DNA of 64,000 nt. Source: Verrucomicrobiota bacterium JB024. GTDB taxonomy: Bacteria > Verrucomicrobiota > Verrucomicrobiia > Opitutales > Cerasicoccaceae. Made by a program: the position numbers and the translations under genes. Below, one piece after another: positions 38,892 to 47,911 of this stretch (position 1 is the first letter of the stretch; each line of letters starts with the position of its first letter). The notes below the pieces were generated by a model that did no database searches, was not told where the DNA came from, and saw only the letters and a program-made list of their open reading frames with translations. The DNA lies in the NCBI GenBank assembly GCA_030673825.1, contig JAUTCS010000115.1:1-64000 (forward strand), written 5' to 3'.

Positions 38892-41800
38892 ATGATGCAA
38901 AAGCGGTTCTTGGCTTGTTTGTTGATGTCCCTGATCGGGGTTGGGGTGACTGGATATGCGCAGACGGCCGACGTGGCGCCTGATCACGACCTGCTCTTTG
39001 CGGCGGATTTTGCCTTCGGAGATACCGTTTCACTCGGCAGCAGCGAGATTGAGTACCCTGCTGGAGTGGAAAAGATAGCAGATGGGATTGTGCTGGAGAT
39101 GGAGCAGTCCGCCACCTGGCACGCCCTGCAGAATTTCGACCCGAGCAAGGGCACCTGTGTGTTGTGGCTGACTCCGCAATGGACGATGGATGCGCCGGAT
39201 GGTAAGCGGTTGCGCATCCTGGAGACTCGCAACTGGCGTATCTCGTACGACAGGAAGACGGAACGCCTGTTCTTCATGACGGGCAAGGCGGTTGCGGGGG
39301 TCGGCTTCAAGTGGGATTACCAGACCAGCGCGAAAGTGTCGGAAGCGTCCTTGAACGGTCATCCGGTGTGCCTGGCCGTCGCCTGGGATAACGATAGCGC
39401 GCGCAAATTCATTTATCTCAACGGTAAGCTTATTGCGATCAATTCGACCGATCTGATCAATGCGAGCCCGATTACCGGGCAGGAGGTGTTCACCCTGAAC
39501 GACCTGGCCGCGCCCGGAATTTATGAAGCAGTGGCCATGTACGACCGTGTCCTGCCTGAGAGCAGAATCCTCCAACTGGCGCAAGCCGGAGCGGGTGCCG
39601 TCCTCTCGGATGATCAGTTGGCGGATGTTCCCGCCGAGACCCCGCGCCCACTCGTACTCGAACCCCTTCACTATGGGGAACCGGCGGACTCGATCGTGAA
39701 CCGCGACGAAGAGATCGAGCTGACCTTTCTCGTGCGTAACGCAACCGGCGACCCTCTCCAGGCAACGCTGCAAATGCAGATGGAAAATTTTTGGGGGCCA
39801 GTGGGGGAGCCCTTTTCTGAGATGGTTGAGCTGGCACCGGGCGAGACCCGCCGCATACGCCAGACAGTGAAGCAGGCGCAAAGCGGCATATTCCGCCTGG
39901 CCGTGCGCGTGCCGGGCTTGGTCGAGGAGCCGGTTGACGTCGCCAGCTGGGCTGTCTTCGATGAGATGCCGCCCGCCGATCCGCAGGGCAGCTTTTTCGG
40001 GAACCACGTCAACGCCTGGTCCGGCAACAAGTACCTGCGGCAGGCGCTACGACTGGGGCAGACCTGGATGCGCGATCATAACATGCTTCAATCGACATGG
40101 TGGTGCCGCCTCCAGCCAGGTAATGCAGAGCAGGAAGAAATCTACCAGTACGAGGCTATCGAGTTGCTGAAGGAGAAGGACATTCCCGTGCTCGGTCAGT
40201 TCTTCGGCACGCCGCGCTGGGCGCTCGGTGAGACGTCGGTGACGATGGCTCCGTACACGGCGGCCCCGCCACCCTCGGATTTGTTGGCTAATTACGTCAG
40301 CCGCGTCGTGCACACTTTCCCGCAGATCAACTGCTGGGAAATCGGCAATGAGCCTGCCGTGGTGCTTTTCTGGAGCGGCTCTCCCGAGCAGTTTGCCGAC
40401 TACGCCAAGACGGTTTACGAAACCGCCAAGGCCGAACGCCCGGAGCTCTTCATCATGCTCGGCGGTTTTACCCGCGACAACGTCATGTGGCAGCGCAAGG
40501 CGGTCGAGGCGGGCGCGATCAAGTACTGCGACGCGGTTTCCGTGCACATCCCTCCTTATAACGAGGAGCCGGAGATCGCACAGGAAAAGGTCATGGAGAT
40601 CGTCAACTTCTGGCAGGAGATGGCACGAGACTACGGTGGCCCGCAGCCGTTGCGCATCTGGAGTACCGAAGGCGGCATGGCGAGCACGACATTCCTGCGC
40701 GGGCTGGAGTCGCCGGAACTCCCCAAGCTCTCGGCTCGTCCGCCGCTGGACTGGAAAGAGGCCGCCGTGCGGATGGTCAAGAGCAGCCTCGTCATGATGG
40801 AGGCCGGAGTGGAGAAGCACTTCCTTTATCTGCAAAATCCCCGTCCGGACATCGCCAGGGCTTACTTTGGGACGACGATGCTCGACGTGAACTACGCCCC
40901 CAAGCCCGTGTTGTTGGCGCGCTGTGTGCTCGCGCGTTTCGTCGATGGCTCTGAGTACTGGCAGAGCGTGCGCCGTGAGGGCGACGGTCGCTTCTGGGCC
41001 GAAGTCTTTGACGGCATGAATGCGGACGGTCAGCCGCAGTCCACGGCGGTGCTGTGGCTGGGCCAGGGAGGAGAAGGGACCCTGACGCTCCCCGTCGGTT
41101 TTGCAGCGGAGACTGCTTACTACGATTTTATGGGGAACCTAACGGACGGTTCGTCAAGGTCGGTGACCTTGACGGACGTCCCCCTTTATCTGCGGGCCTC
41201 GACGGATGCGGACGCGCTCGTGGCCGCGCTTGAGCAGGCCGACATCCGCATCACGCGAGCACCCGCCCCGCTGAATGACGGAAAAAACACCGGTCCGCTC
41301 AATGACCTGCCGGACTTCGTCGCTCCCAGCGAGACACCGGAGTGGGTGCGGCCTATCCCGCTGAACGAGGTGGCCAACATGGGGCTCGATGACCCGGTGG
41401 CCGGCGACGGCGAAGGCGGTTGGAGTGACGAGGGGCCGATGAACAACGCCCGCGACTTGCCGGTCGGCGAGGTGAACTTAGCCGGTGTGCCCTTTGTCAT
41501 CGTCGATCCCGCGCAGAACGGCGGACGCGCCGTCGTTACGCTGAAGGGGCTCAATGCGACGCCGTCCTTGCCCGCGCAGAGTGCGCCCATTCCGGTCAAC
41601 AGTAAGGTGCGCAACCTTTACTTCCTGCACGCGGCCTCCTGGACGCTGAACGAGGATATCGGCAGCTACGAAATCCTTTACGCTGATGGTACGACGGAGA
41701 GCGTCAAGCTGATCAACGGCGATAACATCGCCAACTGGTGGAGCACGGATCCACTCAATGACCAGACGCGTCTCGTGGCCTTCCCCGTCTCCAACACCGC

Positions 41801-41948
41801 CACCGGCAAGACCGAGGAGCGCTACCTGCAGGTGCTACAATGGCAGAACCCAAAGATCCAGGTGCCGGTGAAGTCGGTCGTGTTCAAATCTACCGGTCAG
41901 GCGGCCACGCCGATCCTCGTCGGGCTCACCTCTTTTGACTGGCAATAA
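38892..41948 (+). CDS. Modular clan GH-A glycoside hydrolase, secreted
   Basis: About 1018 aa from the ATG at 38892, which begins a signal peptide (MMQKRFLACLLMSLIGVGV...YAQ); an ATG 21 bases upstream is the alternative. Residues about 35-230 look like a LamG/concanavalin domain, 260-350 like an immunoglobulin-type domain, and 370-700 a TIM barrel with the clan GH-A pattern: proton donor Glu487 in WEIGNEPA and probable nucleophile Glu593 in WSTEGGMA. The C-terminal part is beta-rich. It resembles GH39-type enzymes distantly and I cannot place it in a CAZy family. The sulfatase gene follows 14 bases later, so the two enzymes probably act on the same glycan. Confidence 0.83.
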   Translation: MMQKRFLACLLMSLIGVGVTGYAQTADVAPDHDLLFAADFAFGDTVSLGSSEIEYPAGVEKIADGIVLEMEQSATWHALQNFDPSKGTCVLWLTPQWTMDAPDGKRLRILETRNWRISYDRKTERLFFMTGKAVAGVGFKWDYQTSAKVSEASLNGHPVCLAVAWDNDSARKFIYLNGKLIAINSTDLINASPITGQEVFTLNDLAAPGIYEAVAMYDRVLPESRILQLAQAGAGAVLSDDQLADVPAETPRPLVLEPLHYGEPADSIVNRDEEIELTFLVRNATGDPLQATLQMQMENFWGPVGEPFSEMVELAPGETRRIRQTVKQAQSGIFRLAVRVPGLVEEPVDVASWAVFDEMPPADPQGSFFGNHVNAWSGNKYLRQALRLGQTWMRDHNMLQSTWWCRLQPGNAEQEEIYQYEAIELLKEKDIPVLGQFFGTPRWALGETSVTMAPYTAAPPPSDLLANYVSRVVHTFPQINCWEIGNEPAVVLFWSGSPEQFADYAKTVYETAKAERPELFIMLGGFTRDNVMWQRKAVEAGAIKYCDAVSVHIPPYNEEPEIAQEKVMEIVNFWQEMARDYGGPQPLRIWSTEGGMASTTFLRGLESPELPKLSARPPLDWKEAAVRMVKSSLVMMEAGVEKHFLYLQNPRPDIARAYFGTTMLDVNYAPKPVLLARCVLARFVDGSEYWQSVRREGDGRFWAEVFDGMNADGQPQSTAVLWLGQGGEGTLTLPVGFAAETAYYDFMGNLTDGSSRSVTLTDVPLYLRASTDADALVAALEQADIRITRAPAPLNDGKNTGPLNDLPDFVAPSETPEWVRPIPLNEVANMGLDDPVAGDGEGGWSDEGPMNNARDLPVGEVNLAGVPFVIVDPAQNGGRAVVTLKGLNATPSLPAQSAPIPVNSKVRNLYFLHAASWTLNEDIGSYEILYADGTTESVKLINGDNIANWWSTDPLNDQTRLVAFPVSNTATGKTEERYLQVLQWQNPKIQVPVKSVVFKSTGQAATPILVGLTSFDWQ

Positions 41949-41962
41949 GCCGTCGCACTTTC

Positions 41963-43339
41963 ATGAAGTCCAAACCCAACGTCATCGTATTTTTCACTGA
42001 TCAGCAGCGCGCGGATACCATGGGGCTGCAAGGCAACCCCCTCGGCCTGACGCCGAATCTGGATGCCCTGGGCCGTCGTGGCACGCACTGCCGGAATGCC
42101 TTTACCTGCCAGCCGGTCTGCGGCCCGGCGAGAAGCTGCCTGCAGACGGGCCAGTACGCCACCAACACCGGCGTGTGGACAAATGGAAACGCGTTGCGCG
42201 AGGACGCCGTCACGCTGGCGAAGTGTTTTAATGAGGCTGGCTACCGCACCGGCTACATCGGAAAATGGCACCTCGCTGGAGTGGACTGCGATTATGGCCC
42301 CGTTCCGGTCGAGCGCCGCGGCGGCTATCAGGACTGGCTCGCCGCCGATGTGCTGGAGCTGGTCTCCGGTCCGTACAGCACGCGTCTTTGGGATGGCGAA
42401 GGCCGCGAGGTCAGGCTGCCCGGCTACCGTGTGGACGCGATGACAGACGCCGCCATCCGGTACTGCGAGAAGCAGTCCGCAGAGGAGTCGCCTTTCTTTT
42501 TGTTTCTGTCATTTCTGGAACCGCACCACCAGAACTCGTCCGATAACTACCCGGCACCCCCGGGCTACGAGCGGCAATATCAGGGCAGCTGGATGCCGCC
42601 CGATCTCCTATCGCTCGACGGGACGGCGGCCCGGCACTGGGGCGGCTACTGCGGCATGGTCAAGCGACTGGACGAGGCGCTCGGCCGCCTGATGGATGCT
42701 CTGATCTCGCTTAATATCGCGGACGACACGATCGTCCTGTTTACCAGTGACCATGGCTGCCACTTCAAAACGCGCAACGGCGAGTACAAGCGCTCCTGCC
42801 ACGAAGCGTCGATCCACATCCCTGCCTGTTTGTGGGGGCCGGGATTGAACGGCGGCGGCGAGCTGGCGGACATGGTCAGTCTGGTGGACCTGCCGCCGAC
42901 CTTGCTGGAGGCCGCCGGTATCGAGATTCCCGATACAATGGAAGGACGCTCGTTGCTTCCGCTGATGCGGGGAGACTCCACGGGCTGGCCACTGGAGGCT
43001 TACGTCCAGGTTGGAGATCGTAATACGCGGATGGGCCGAGCCATTCGGACCAAACGCTGGAAGTACGGCGTGACGGCGTTGCCGGAGCTTTCGATCGGCG
43101 CCTATGCCGATGCCTACGAAGAGACGCATTTGTACGACCTGGAAAACGATCCCTACGAGCTCGACAACCTCGTGAACGCCGAAGTCCACGCTCCCGTGCG
43201 CGAGACTCTGCGCCGGCGACTGATCGCTCGTATGGAGGCCGTCGGCGAGCCACCGGCAAAAATCATCCCGGCTGAAAGCAGGCACAGTGGCCAGCGGGAG
43301 GTCGATTTCCCCGGCTTGCTGACGAAGGACGAGGCATAG
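41963..43339 (+). CDS. Sulfatase 2, Cys-type, no signal peptide
   Basis: A 458-aa sulfatase with VIVFFTDQQRADTMG, the formylglycine motif CGPARSCLQTGQY (Cys53) and the metal-binding FTSDHGCHFKTRN. There is no signal peptide. It lies 14 bases after the modular glycosidase and is co-transcribed with it. The catalytic Cys is at the same residue number as in sulfatase 1, but the two sequences differ enough to suggest different positions of attack on the sugar. Maturation needs a formylglycine-generating enzyme encoded elsewhere. Confidence 0.94.
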   Translation: MKSKPNVIVFFTDQQRADTMGLQGNPLGLTPNLDALGRRGTHCRNAFTCQPVCGPARSCLQTGQYATNTGVWTNGNALREDAVTLAKCFNEAGYRTGYIGKWHLAGVDCDYGPVPVERRGGYQDWLAADVLELVSGPYSTRLWDGEGREVRLPGYRVDAMTDAAIRYCEKQSAEESPFFLFLSFLEPHHQNSSDNYPAPPGYERQYQGSWMPPDLLSLDGTAARHWGGYCGMVKRLDEALGRLMDALISLNIADDTIVLFTSDHGCHFKTRNGEYKRSCHEASIHIPACLWGPGLNGGGELADMVSLVDLPPTLLEAAGIEIPDTMEGRSLLPLMRGDSTGWPLEAYVQVGDRNTRMGRAIRTKRWKYGVTALPELSIGAYADAYEETHLYDLENDPYELDNLVNAEVHAPVRETLRRRLIARMEAVGEPPAKIIPAESRHSGQREVDFPGLLTKDEA

Positions 43340-43433
43340 GCGCTGGCCGGCCTTTGGCAGAGATCCGCGAAGAACTCGAAGTGCGCCGAGGGAAGCTCTA
43401 GGTAGCACCTTTACTTTACATACTCCGATAGTA

Positions 43434-43464
43434 AAACAGCCCCGGCATCACGCCGGGGCTGTTT
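43434..43464. terminator. Bidirectional terminator
   Basis: AAACAGCCCCGGC and GCCGGGGCTGTTT form a 13-bp perfect stem with an ATCAC loop, between the convergent sulfatase 2 and PHP-domain genes. A/T runs on both sides allow it to serve both strands. Confidence 0.92.
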
Positions 43465-43509
43465 GTTGGGTGGTTGTGTTAATGCTGTTTTGTCCGGTTC
43501 GAGTCGGGC

Positions 43510-45276
43510 TTACTTGCTCCAGCGCGGACTGGACCAGGCCATGTAGCCGTCGGTCTGCCGCAGCCGGAGGTAGACCGAGGCGCCGGACGGCACGGTCAGC
43601 GTTTGCTTCCAGGTGACATCCAGCTGGCCGGACTCGATACTCGCGGCGACTTCGCCGTTGACGATGATCTGGGCGATTTCGATCGGGGCCGTGCCGTGGA
43701 TTTCCGCGCTGACCTCGACCTGGGTGTCACCGGCGAAGCTGACGTTGACGAGCAGAATGATCGGAACGCCGGAGGTGGCGTAGGTCTGGCCCGTGTTGAG
43801 CGCGTCCCAGATGGCCGAACGGGTCAGCTCGGGAGCCATGAAGGCCGTCATGCCGATGTAGCGCGGTACGGGCTCTTTACCCGTGCCCGAGCGGGTGGGA
43901 AAGCCGGCGTGGTTGTCCGTGCCGCCGACGAAGCCGAGGCGGTAGCCCATCTTGAGCGCGTCGGCCACGGACGCGCCGAAGCCCTCGTCGCGGATATCCC
44001 ACTCCGGATCGATCACATCCATCTCGAAGCTTCCGCGGGTCTGGCACATCTCCACCGCGCGTATGCGCGGGTTACGCAGGGACCAGTCGTAGGTCCGCCA
44101 GTAGGGCTCGCCGGTCTCCGGATTGATTTCCGGCGGCTGCGTGTTGGTGTGGTGCGGGATCAGCAGGACGTCATCCGGCCACTCCGATGAGCCGGGGTGC
44201 GGTCCCTCCAGGCAGCAGGCCGGACCGGCGGCGACCTCCGGGGTTTTCAGGTAAAGGTTCGCGTGACCGTCGTCGGTACTCCATTCCCAGGAGGGGAGGG
44301 TGATGAACCGGCCTTCGTCCCAGAAGGCTTCGTTGGCCTCGCAGGTTTGCGTCCAGAAGTCGATGGGGCTGTGATCGGTCAGCCCGACCACATCGAGGTT
44401 GAGCACGTCGCGGGCGTAGGCGAAGGCATCCTCCGGGTTGCGGTCGCCGTCATCCGAAAAAGCCGAGTGGAAATGGATCGCGCCAAAGTAGATCGACGTG
44501 CCATTGGCCGGAGCTTTGAGGGAGGGATTGCTGACGGCGCTGAAGCCTTGTTCCTCCGTGGTCGCATGGATGCGTACGATGTCGCCCGTCTGACGGTAGG
44601 AGAAGTGCCCGACACCGCGGTGAAGTTCGACGCAGGCCGGGAGCCCGCTCACGCCCTCCGACTCCAGCATAACCTGGCCGGAGAACGTATCGGCAGGATT
44701 AAGCCAGGCATCAGTGACAAAAACGCTGCCACGGTGCCGTCCACGCTTGTCCGGGTGCGCACTGACGCGAACCTCCAGCCGTGCCGCCGCTCCGGGCACC
44801 GTGCCGAAGGCGAAGCGCTCGCCGACAGGCCGGTAAGCTTTGTCGTCAGGTGTTTTCAGCTCGCAGGCGATCCAGGTGGGCAGCGGCGCCAGGTCGAGCG
44901 GGGTGTAGGCGAGTGTCCAGCCCAGTGACTCTCCCGCGGGCAGAGTCTCCTTTAGCTCCAGGACGAGCAGCCGGTAGTGTTGGTTGCTGCGCTCGTTCAT
45001 GCGGGCATCCATGAGCGCGTTGAAGTCCTTGGGCGGTGCCTGAACGAGGGTGATCTGACTTTCGTCCAGCGTGGAGGCCTGCAGGCTCCAGGACTCAAAC
45101 ACGCCGCGGAACTTCCCGCCGACGAGCTGGATGCGGCTGCTAGCTTCCAGCGTTTCACCAGCGGTGAACGTAAAGCGGTAGGCCTGCGGTTTGGGCGCAC
45201 CGACCGGGATTTTTCTGAGACCGTCGATGGTAATGGCGTGGGCAGTGGTGGTTGGTTTGAGTGCTGTGCTTGGCAT
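43510..45276 (-). CDS. PHP-domain metal-dependent hydrolase (DUF3604-like)
   Basis: A 588-aa protein. The N-terminal 240 residues are beta-rich. A PHP-type metal site begins at about residue 262 with FHSAFSDDGDRNPEDAF, followed by GLTDHSPIDFW, LIPHHTNT and GGTDNHAGFPT, the histidine/aspartate ladder of CehA/McbA and DUF3604 proteins. The C-terminus is a small beta domain (TSGVPIILLVNVSFAGD). Characterised relatives hydrolyse esters, carbamates or phosphoesters. Here a role in removing a non-sugar substituent from the glycan is inferred from the neighbouring sulfatases and the shared operator overlapping its start codon. No signal peptide. Confidence 0.82.
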   Translation of the reverse strand: MPSTALKPTTTAHAITIDGLRKIPVGAPKPQAYRFTFTAGETLEASSRIQLVGGKFRGVFESWSLQASTLDESQITLVQAPPKDFNALMDARMNERSNQHYRLLVLELKETLPAGESLGWTLAYTPLDLAPLPTWIACELKTPDDKAYRPVGERFAFGTVPGAAARLEVRVSAHPDKRGRHRGSVFVTDAWLNPADTFSGQVMLESEGVSGLPACVELHRGVGHFSYRQTGDIVRIHATTEEQGFSAVSNPSLKAPANGTSIYFGAIHFHSAFSDDGDRNPEDAFAYARDVLNLDVVGLTDHSPIDFWTQTCEANEAFWDEGRFITLPSWEWSTDDGHANLYLKTPEVAAGPACCLEGPHPGSSEWPDDVLLIPHHTNTQPPEINPETGEPYWRTYDWSLRNPRIRAVEMCQTRGSFEMDVIDPEWDIRDEGFGASVADALKMGYRLGFVGGTDNHAGFPTRSGTGKEPVPRYIGMTAFMAPELTRSAIWDALNTGQTYATSGVPIILLVNVSFAGDTQVEVSAEIHGTAPIEIAQIIVNGEVAASIESGQLDVTWKQTLTVPSGASVYLRLRQTDGYMAWSSPRWSK

Positions 45277-45286
45277 TATCGTTAAT
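45275..45286 (-). promoter_or_regulatory. Operator A at the start of the PHP-domain gene
   Basis: ATTATCGTTAAT, one mismatch from ATTAACGTTAAT, overlaps the ATG of the PHP-domain gene. Repression could act on initiation or as a roadblock to transcripts coming from the sulfatase 3 gene upstream. Confidence 0.68.
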
Positions 45287-45319
45287 ATCTGTGGTAAAGG
45301 AGTTGTACTGAAAGATGGG

Positions 45320-46828
45320 TTACTCCGACTGGGGCAAGATCAGCATATCGTCCTGGCGGACACGGGCGGAGAGTTCCCGGACGAGGGCTGCATTTTCCGC
45401 GTCAGTGGCCACGTTGCGGCTCTGTTCCGGGTCATTTTGCATGTCGTAGAGCTCGATGGCGTTCGTCTCGCCGTCCTTAGTGACCCACTCGACGAAGCGG
45501 TAGCGGTCGGTGCGAAGCGCATTGCCCATGACGCCGACGCGCTCGGCGGGATTGGGGGCCCATTTGAGATAGCGCGGGTACCAGCTGCGGGCGATGTCTT
45601 TGACCTGGCTGGCCTTGCCCTCCAGGATGGGTACGAGGCTGGTACCGCCGAAGCCCGGATCGGGCGGCAAGCCGCACAGCTGGATCAGGGTGGGGGCAAT
45701 ATCGACCAGCTCGACCAGTGCCTCGGACTTTTGCCCGTGGACCGGGCTCTCGGGGGCGACAATGATCAGCGGGACGCGGGTGGCGACTTCGTAGTTGGTA
45801 TGTTTGCACCCCAGCAACCCCTGTTCGCCCATATGGTAGCCATGGTCGCCCCACAGGACGATGATCGTGTTCTTGTCCAGGCCGGTTTCTTCGAGCGTTT
45901 TCATCAGGCGGCCAACCAGGGCATCGACATAGCTGGTGCTGGCCAGATACGCCTGCATGCACTCGCGCTTGAACGTTTCGCTGTAGTGAAAATGCGGAGT
46001 CGGTGTCCCGCCGTACATCTCCAGCTCACCGACGGGGGCGTAGGCGTAGCGGGGGGCCCCGATCGGGGGATTCTGGTTTTCGGGCAGCCGGACGTCGGCA
46101 TCATCATACAGCGCCCAGTATTTTTCCGGTGCGACCCAGGGCAGGTGAGGGCGGTGAAAACCCACCCCGAGGAAAAAGGGTTGGCTGGGGTTCTTAGCCA
46201 ACTCACGCAGACGCTGTACCGCGTAGCGGGCGGTGTCCCCGTCGCGCAGTTCGTCGTCTCCGACCTGGGCCCGCTCGAAGGGCTTCTGGGCATAGTACGG
46301 GTTGTTGCGGAGGGTATTGGCCGGCTCGTCGTCGTCCTCCGGTTTTTTGTTCGCGGCCGCCTGAATCGCCTTCTGCCCTTCGGGGCCGGAGTGCGGGACT
46401 TTGGAGTGCCACGACGGAACAGACCAGGAGGCCGGATCGTCAATGGACTTGCCATGGTAGATCTTGCCGAGGCTCTGTGTGAAATAACCGTGATTCTTTA
46501 AATACTGTGGCATGGTCACGATGTCGGGCATCGTGGAGCGCAGGTTGGGGCCGATGCGGAATATCCGGGTTTCGGTCGGGTAGCGGCCCGACAGCAGCGA
46601 GATGCGAGATGGGCTGCAAATGGCCTGCTGGCAATAGGCTCGCTCGAAGAGTGTGCCCTCGCTGGCAAGTTTGTTCATGTTGGGGGTTTGCGCCACCGGA
46701 TCACCGTAACAGCCCAATGTCGGGCGCAGATCATCGACTGCGATGAAGAGTATGTTTGGTCGTTGAGGCGCAGCCTGGGTGCTTATCAGTGAGCCTAGCA
46801 GAGCAATGAGCGGGTATAGGGCCTTCAT
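45320..46828 (-). CDS. Sulfatase 3, secreted, iduronate-2-sulfatase-like
   Basis: A 502-aa sulfatase with a signal peptide (MKALYPLIALLGSLISTQA). The metal site NILFIAVDDLRPTLGCYG is typical of the iduronate-2-sulfatase-like group, the formylglycine motif is CSPSRISLLSGRYP (Cys71), and LWGDHGYHMGEQG carries the second metal ligands. Unlike the other two sulfatases it should act outside the cytoplasm, probably first on the long polymer. It is followed by the PHP-domain gene after 43 bases. Confidence 0.94.
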   Translation of the reverse strand: MKALYPLIALLGSLISTQAAPQRPNILFIAVDDLRPTLGCYGDPVAQTPNMNKLASEGTLFERAYCQQAICSPSRISLLSGRYPTETRIFRIGPNLRSTMPDIVTMPQYLKNHGYFTQSLGKIYHGKSIDDPASWSVPSWHSKVPHSGPEGQKAIQAAANKKPEDDDEPANTLRNNPYYAQKPFERAQVGDDELRDGDTARYAVQRLRELAKNPSQPFFLGVGFHRPHLPWVAPEKYWALYDDADVRLPENQNPPIGAPRYAYAPVGELEMYGGTPTPHFHYSETFKRECMQAYLASTSYVDALVGRLMKTLEETGLDKNTIIVLWGDHGYHMGEQGLLGCKHTNYEVATRVPLIIVAPESPVHGQKSEALVELVDIAPTLIQLCGLPPDPGFGGTSLVPILEGKASQVKDIARSWYPRYLKWAPNPAERVGVMGNALRTDRYRFVEWVTKDGETNAIELYDMQNDPEQSRNVATDAENAALVRELSARVRQDDMLILPQSE

Positions 46829-46833
46829 GTTGT

Positions 46834-46845
46834 ATTAACGATAAT
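46834..46845 (-). promoter_or_regulatory. Operator A upstream of sulfatase 3
   Basis: ATTAACGATAAT, one mismatch from ATTAACGTTAAT, lies 5 bases upstream of the sulfatase 3 ATG. Confidence 0.7.
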
Positions 46846-46902
46846 ATTATGCGGGCGAGCATGTCAACTGTTTTTAGCCAAAGCTGTGCGCTGAGGATGC
46901 GC

Positions 46903-47817
46903 TCAGACGGGTCGGCGAGGGCCGGAAGTTTTACGCTGCACGCGTTGGACGAAATTGCGTGGCGCGAAGCCGAAGTGGTGCTTAAAGACGCGCGAGAAAT
47001 GGTACGGGTCCTCGAAGCCGACGTCCAGTGCCGCGGCCTTGACGAGGCCGTTACCGCGCAGCAGGTTGGCTGCGGCGTGCTCCATTTTCAGGCGAGTGAG
47101 AAACTCGTACGGCGTCTCCGTGGCGTGGCGCTTGAACAGCCGGGAGAGATAGGCCGGGTCGATGTGACAGCCGCGGGCGGCCTCGTCCACGCTGCGAAGG
47201 CTTCTGAAATTTTCCCCGATGAACTCCCGACAGCGCGTGAAGGTGCCGTAGCTCCCGCTCTCATCCGAGGCGGTCAGGCGGGCGTCTTCGCGGACCTGGA
47301 GCAGGAGCAGTTCGGCGAGCAGCCGGCTCATCGTGCGCTGGGTGGCTGGAGGGTAGTGGCCGCAGTCCAAGAGCTGGTCAAAAATATCCCTTATCCAGCG
47401 GGTTTGGATGAGAGTTCGCGGGCGCCCGTCGGCTAGGCCGCTGTCGCTCAGGCGGGCCTGAGCCTCGATCCCGCTGAAGTCCAGAAAATGTTTCACCGGG
47501 CGCTGCCGGGAGGGAAGGGCGCGCAGCAGGTAGGCGGTTTCAGGCCCGTAGGCGAAGATGCTCCCGGCCTCCAGCTCGTAGCTCTTGCCGCCGGTTTGCA
47601 GTTCCCAGTTTCCCGATAAAATATGCTCGATCGCGTGATACTGGAAACCGTCGCGCCGGATACGGTAGTCGGGGGTGCACTCCTCGCGTCCGGCACAGGT
47701 GACGGCGAAGGCCGTCCGGGTCGGAGGAGCCAGATCGACGAAGAGGTAGCGGCTCCTCACCACCTGGCGGGAGATAAAGGCGGGGGCGGATTCCGTTTTC
47801 ACGCCAGATAGAGTCAT
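46903..47817 (-). CDS. AraC-family regulator
   Basis: A 304-aa regulator. Residues about 20-150 form the cupin-like sugar-sensing domain (YHAIEHILSGNWELQTGGK), and about 200-300 the two helix-turn-helix units (AARGCHIDPAYLSRLFKRH and ALDVGFEDPYHFSRVFKHHFG). It is divergent from the aldo/keto reductase gene with 94 bases between starts; this gap holds the small palindrome CCATTAATGG (47824-47833). It is the likely activator of the reductase-dehydrogenase-fucosidase run and may answer to a sugar intermediate. Confidence 0.92.
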   Translation of the reverse strand: MTLSGVKTESAPAFISRQVVRSRYLFVDLAPPTRTAFAVTCAGREECTPDYRIRRDGFQYHAIEHILSGNWELQTGGKSYELEAGSIFAYGPETAYLLRALPSRQRPVKHFLDFSGIEAQARLSDSGLADGRPRTLIQTRWIRDIFDQLLDCGHYPPATQRTMSRLLAELLLLQVREDARLTASDESGSYGTFTRCREFIGENFRSLRSVDEAARGCHIDPAYLSRLFKRHATETPYEFLTRLKMEHAAANLLRGNGLVKAAALDVGFEDPYHFSRVFKHHFGFAPRNFVQRVQRKTSGPRRPV

Positions 47818-47911
47818 GAATATCCATTAATGGGTCAAGCGCATCTATTCCCAAAAGGGGCGGTTTGCGGTAGGTTGGGGGACATTATTTTCAACCCATG
47901 CCGAGTAATTG

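Noticed and set aside
47824-47833. CCATTAATGG palindrome as a third LacI operator type
   Set aside because: Single 10-base copy, expected by chance; AraC proteins normally bind direct repeats.
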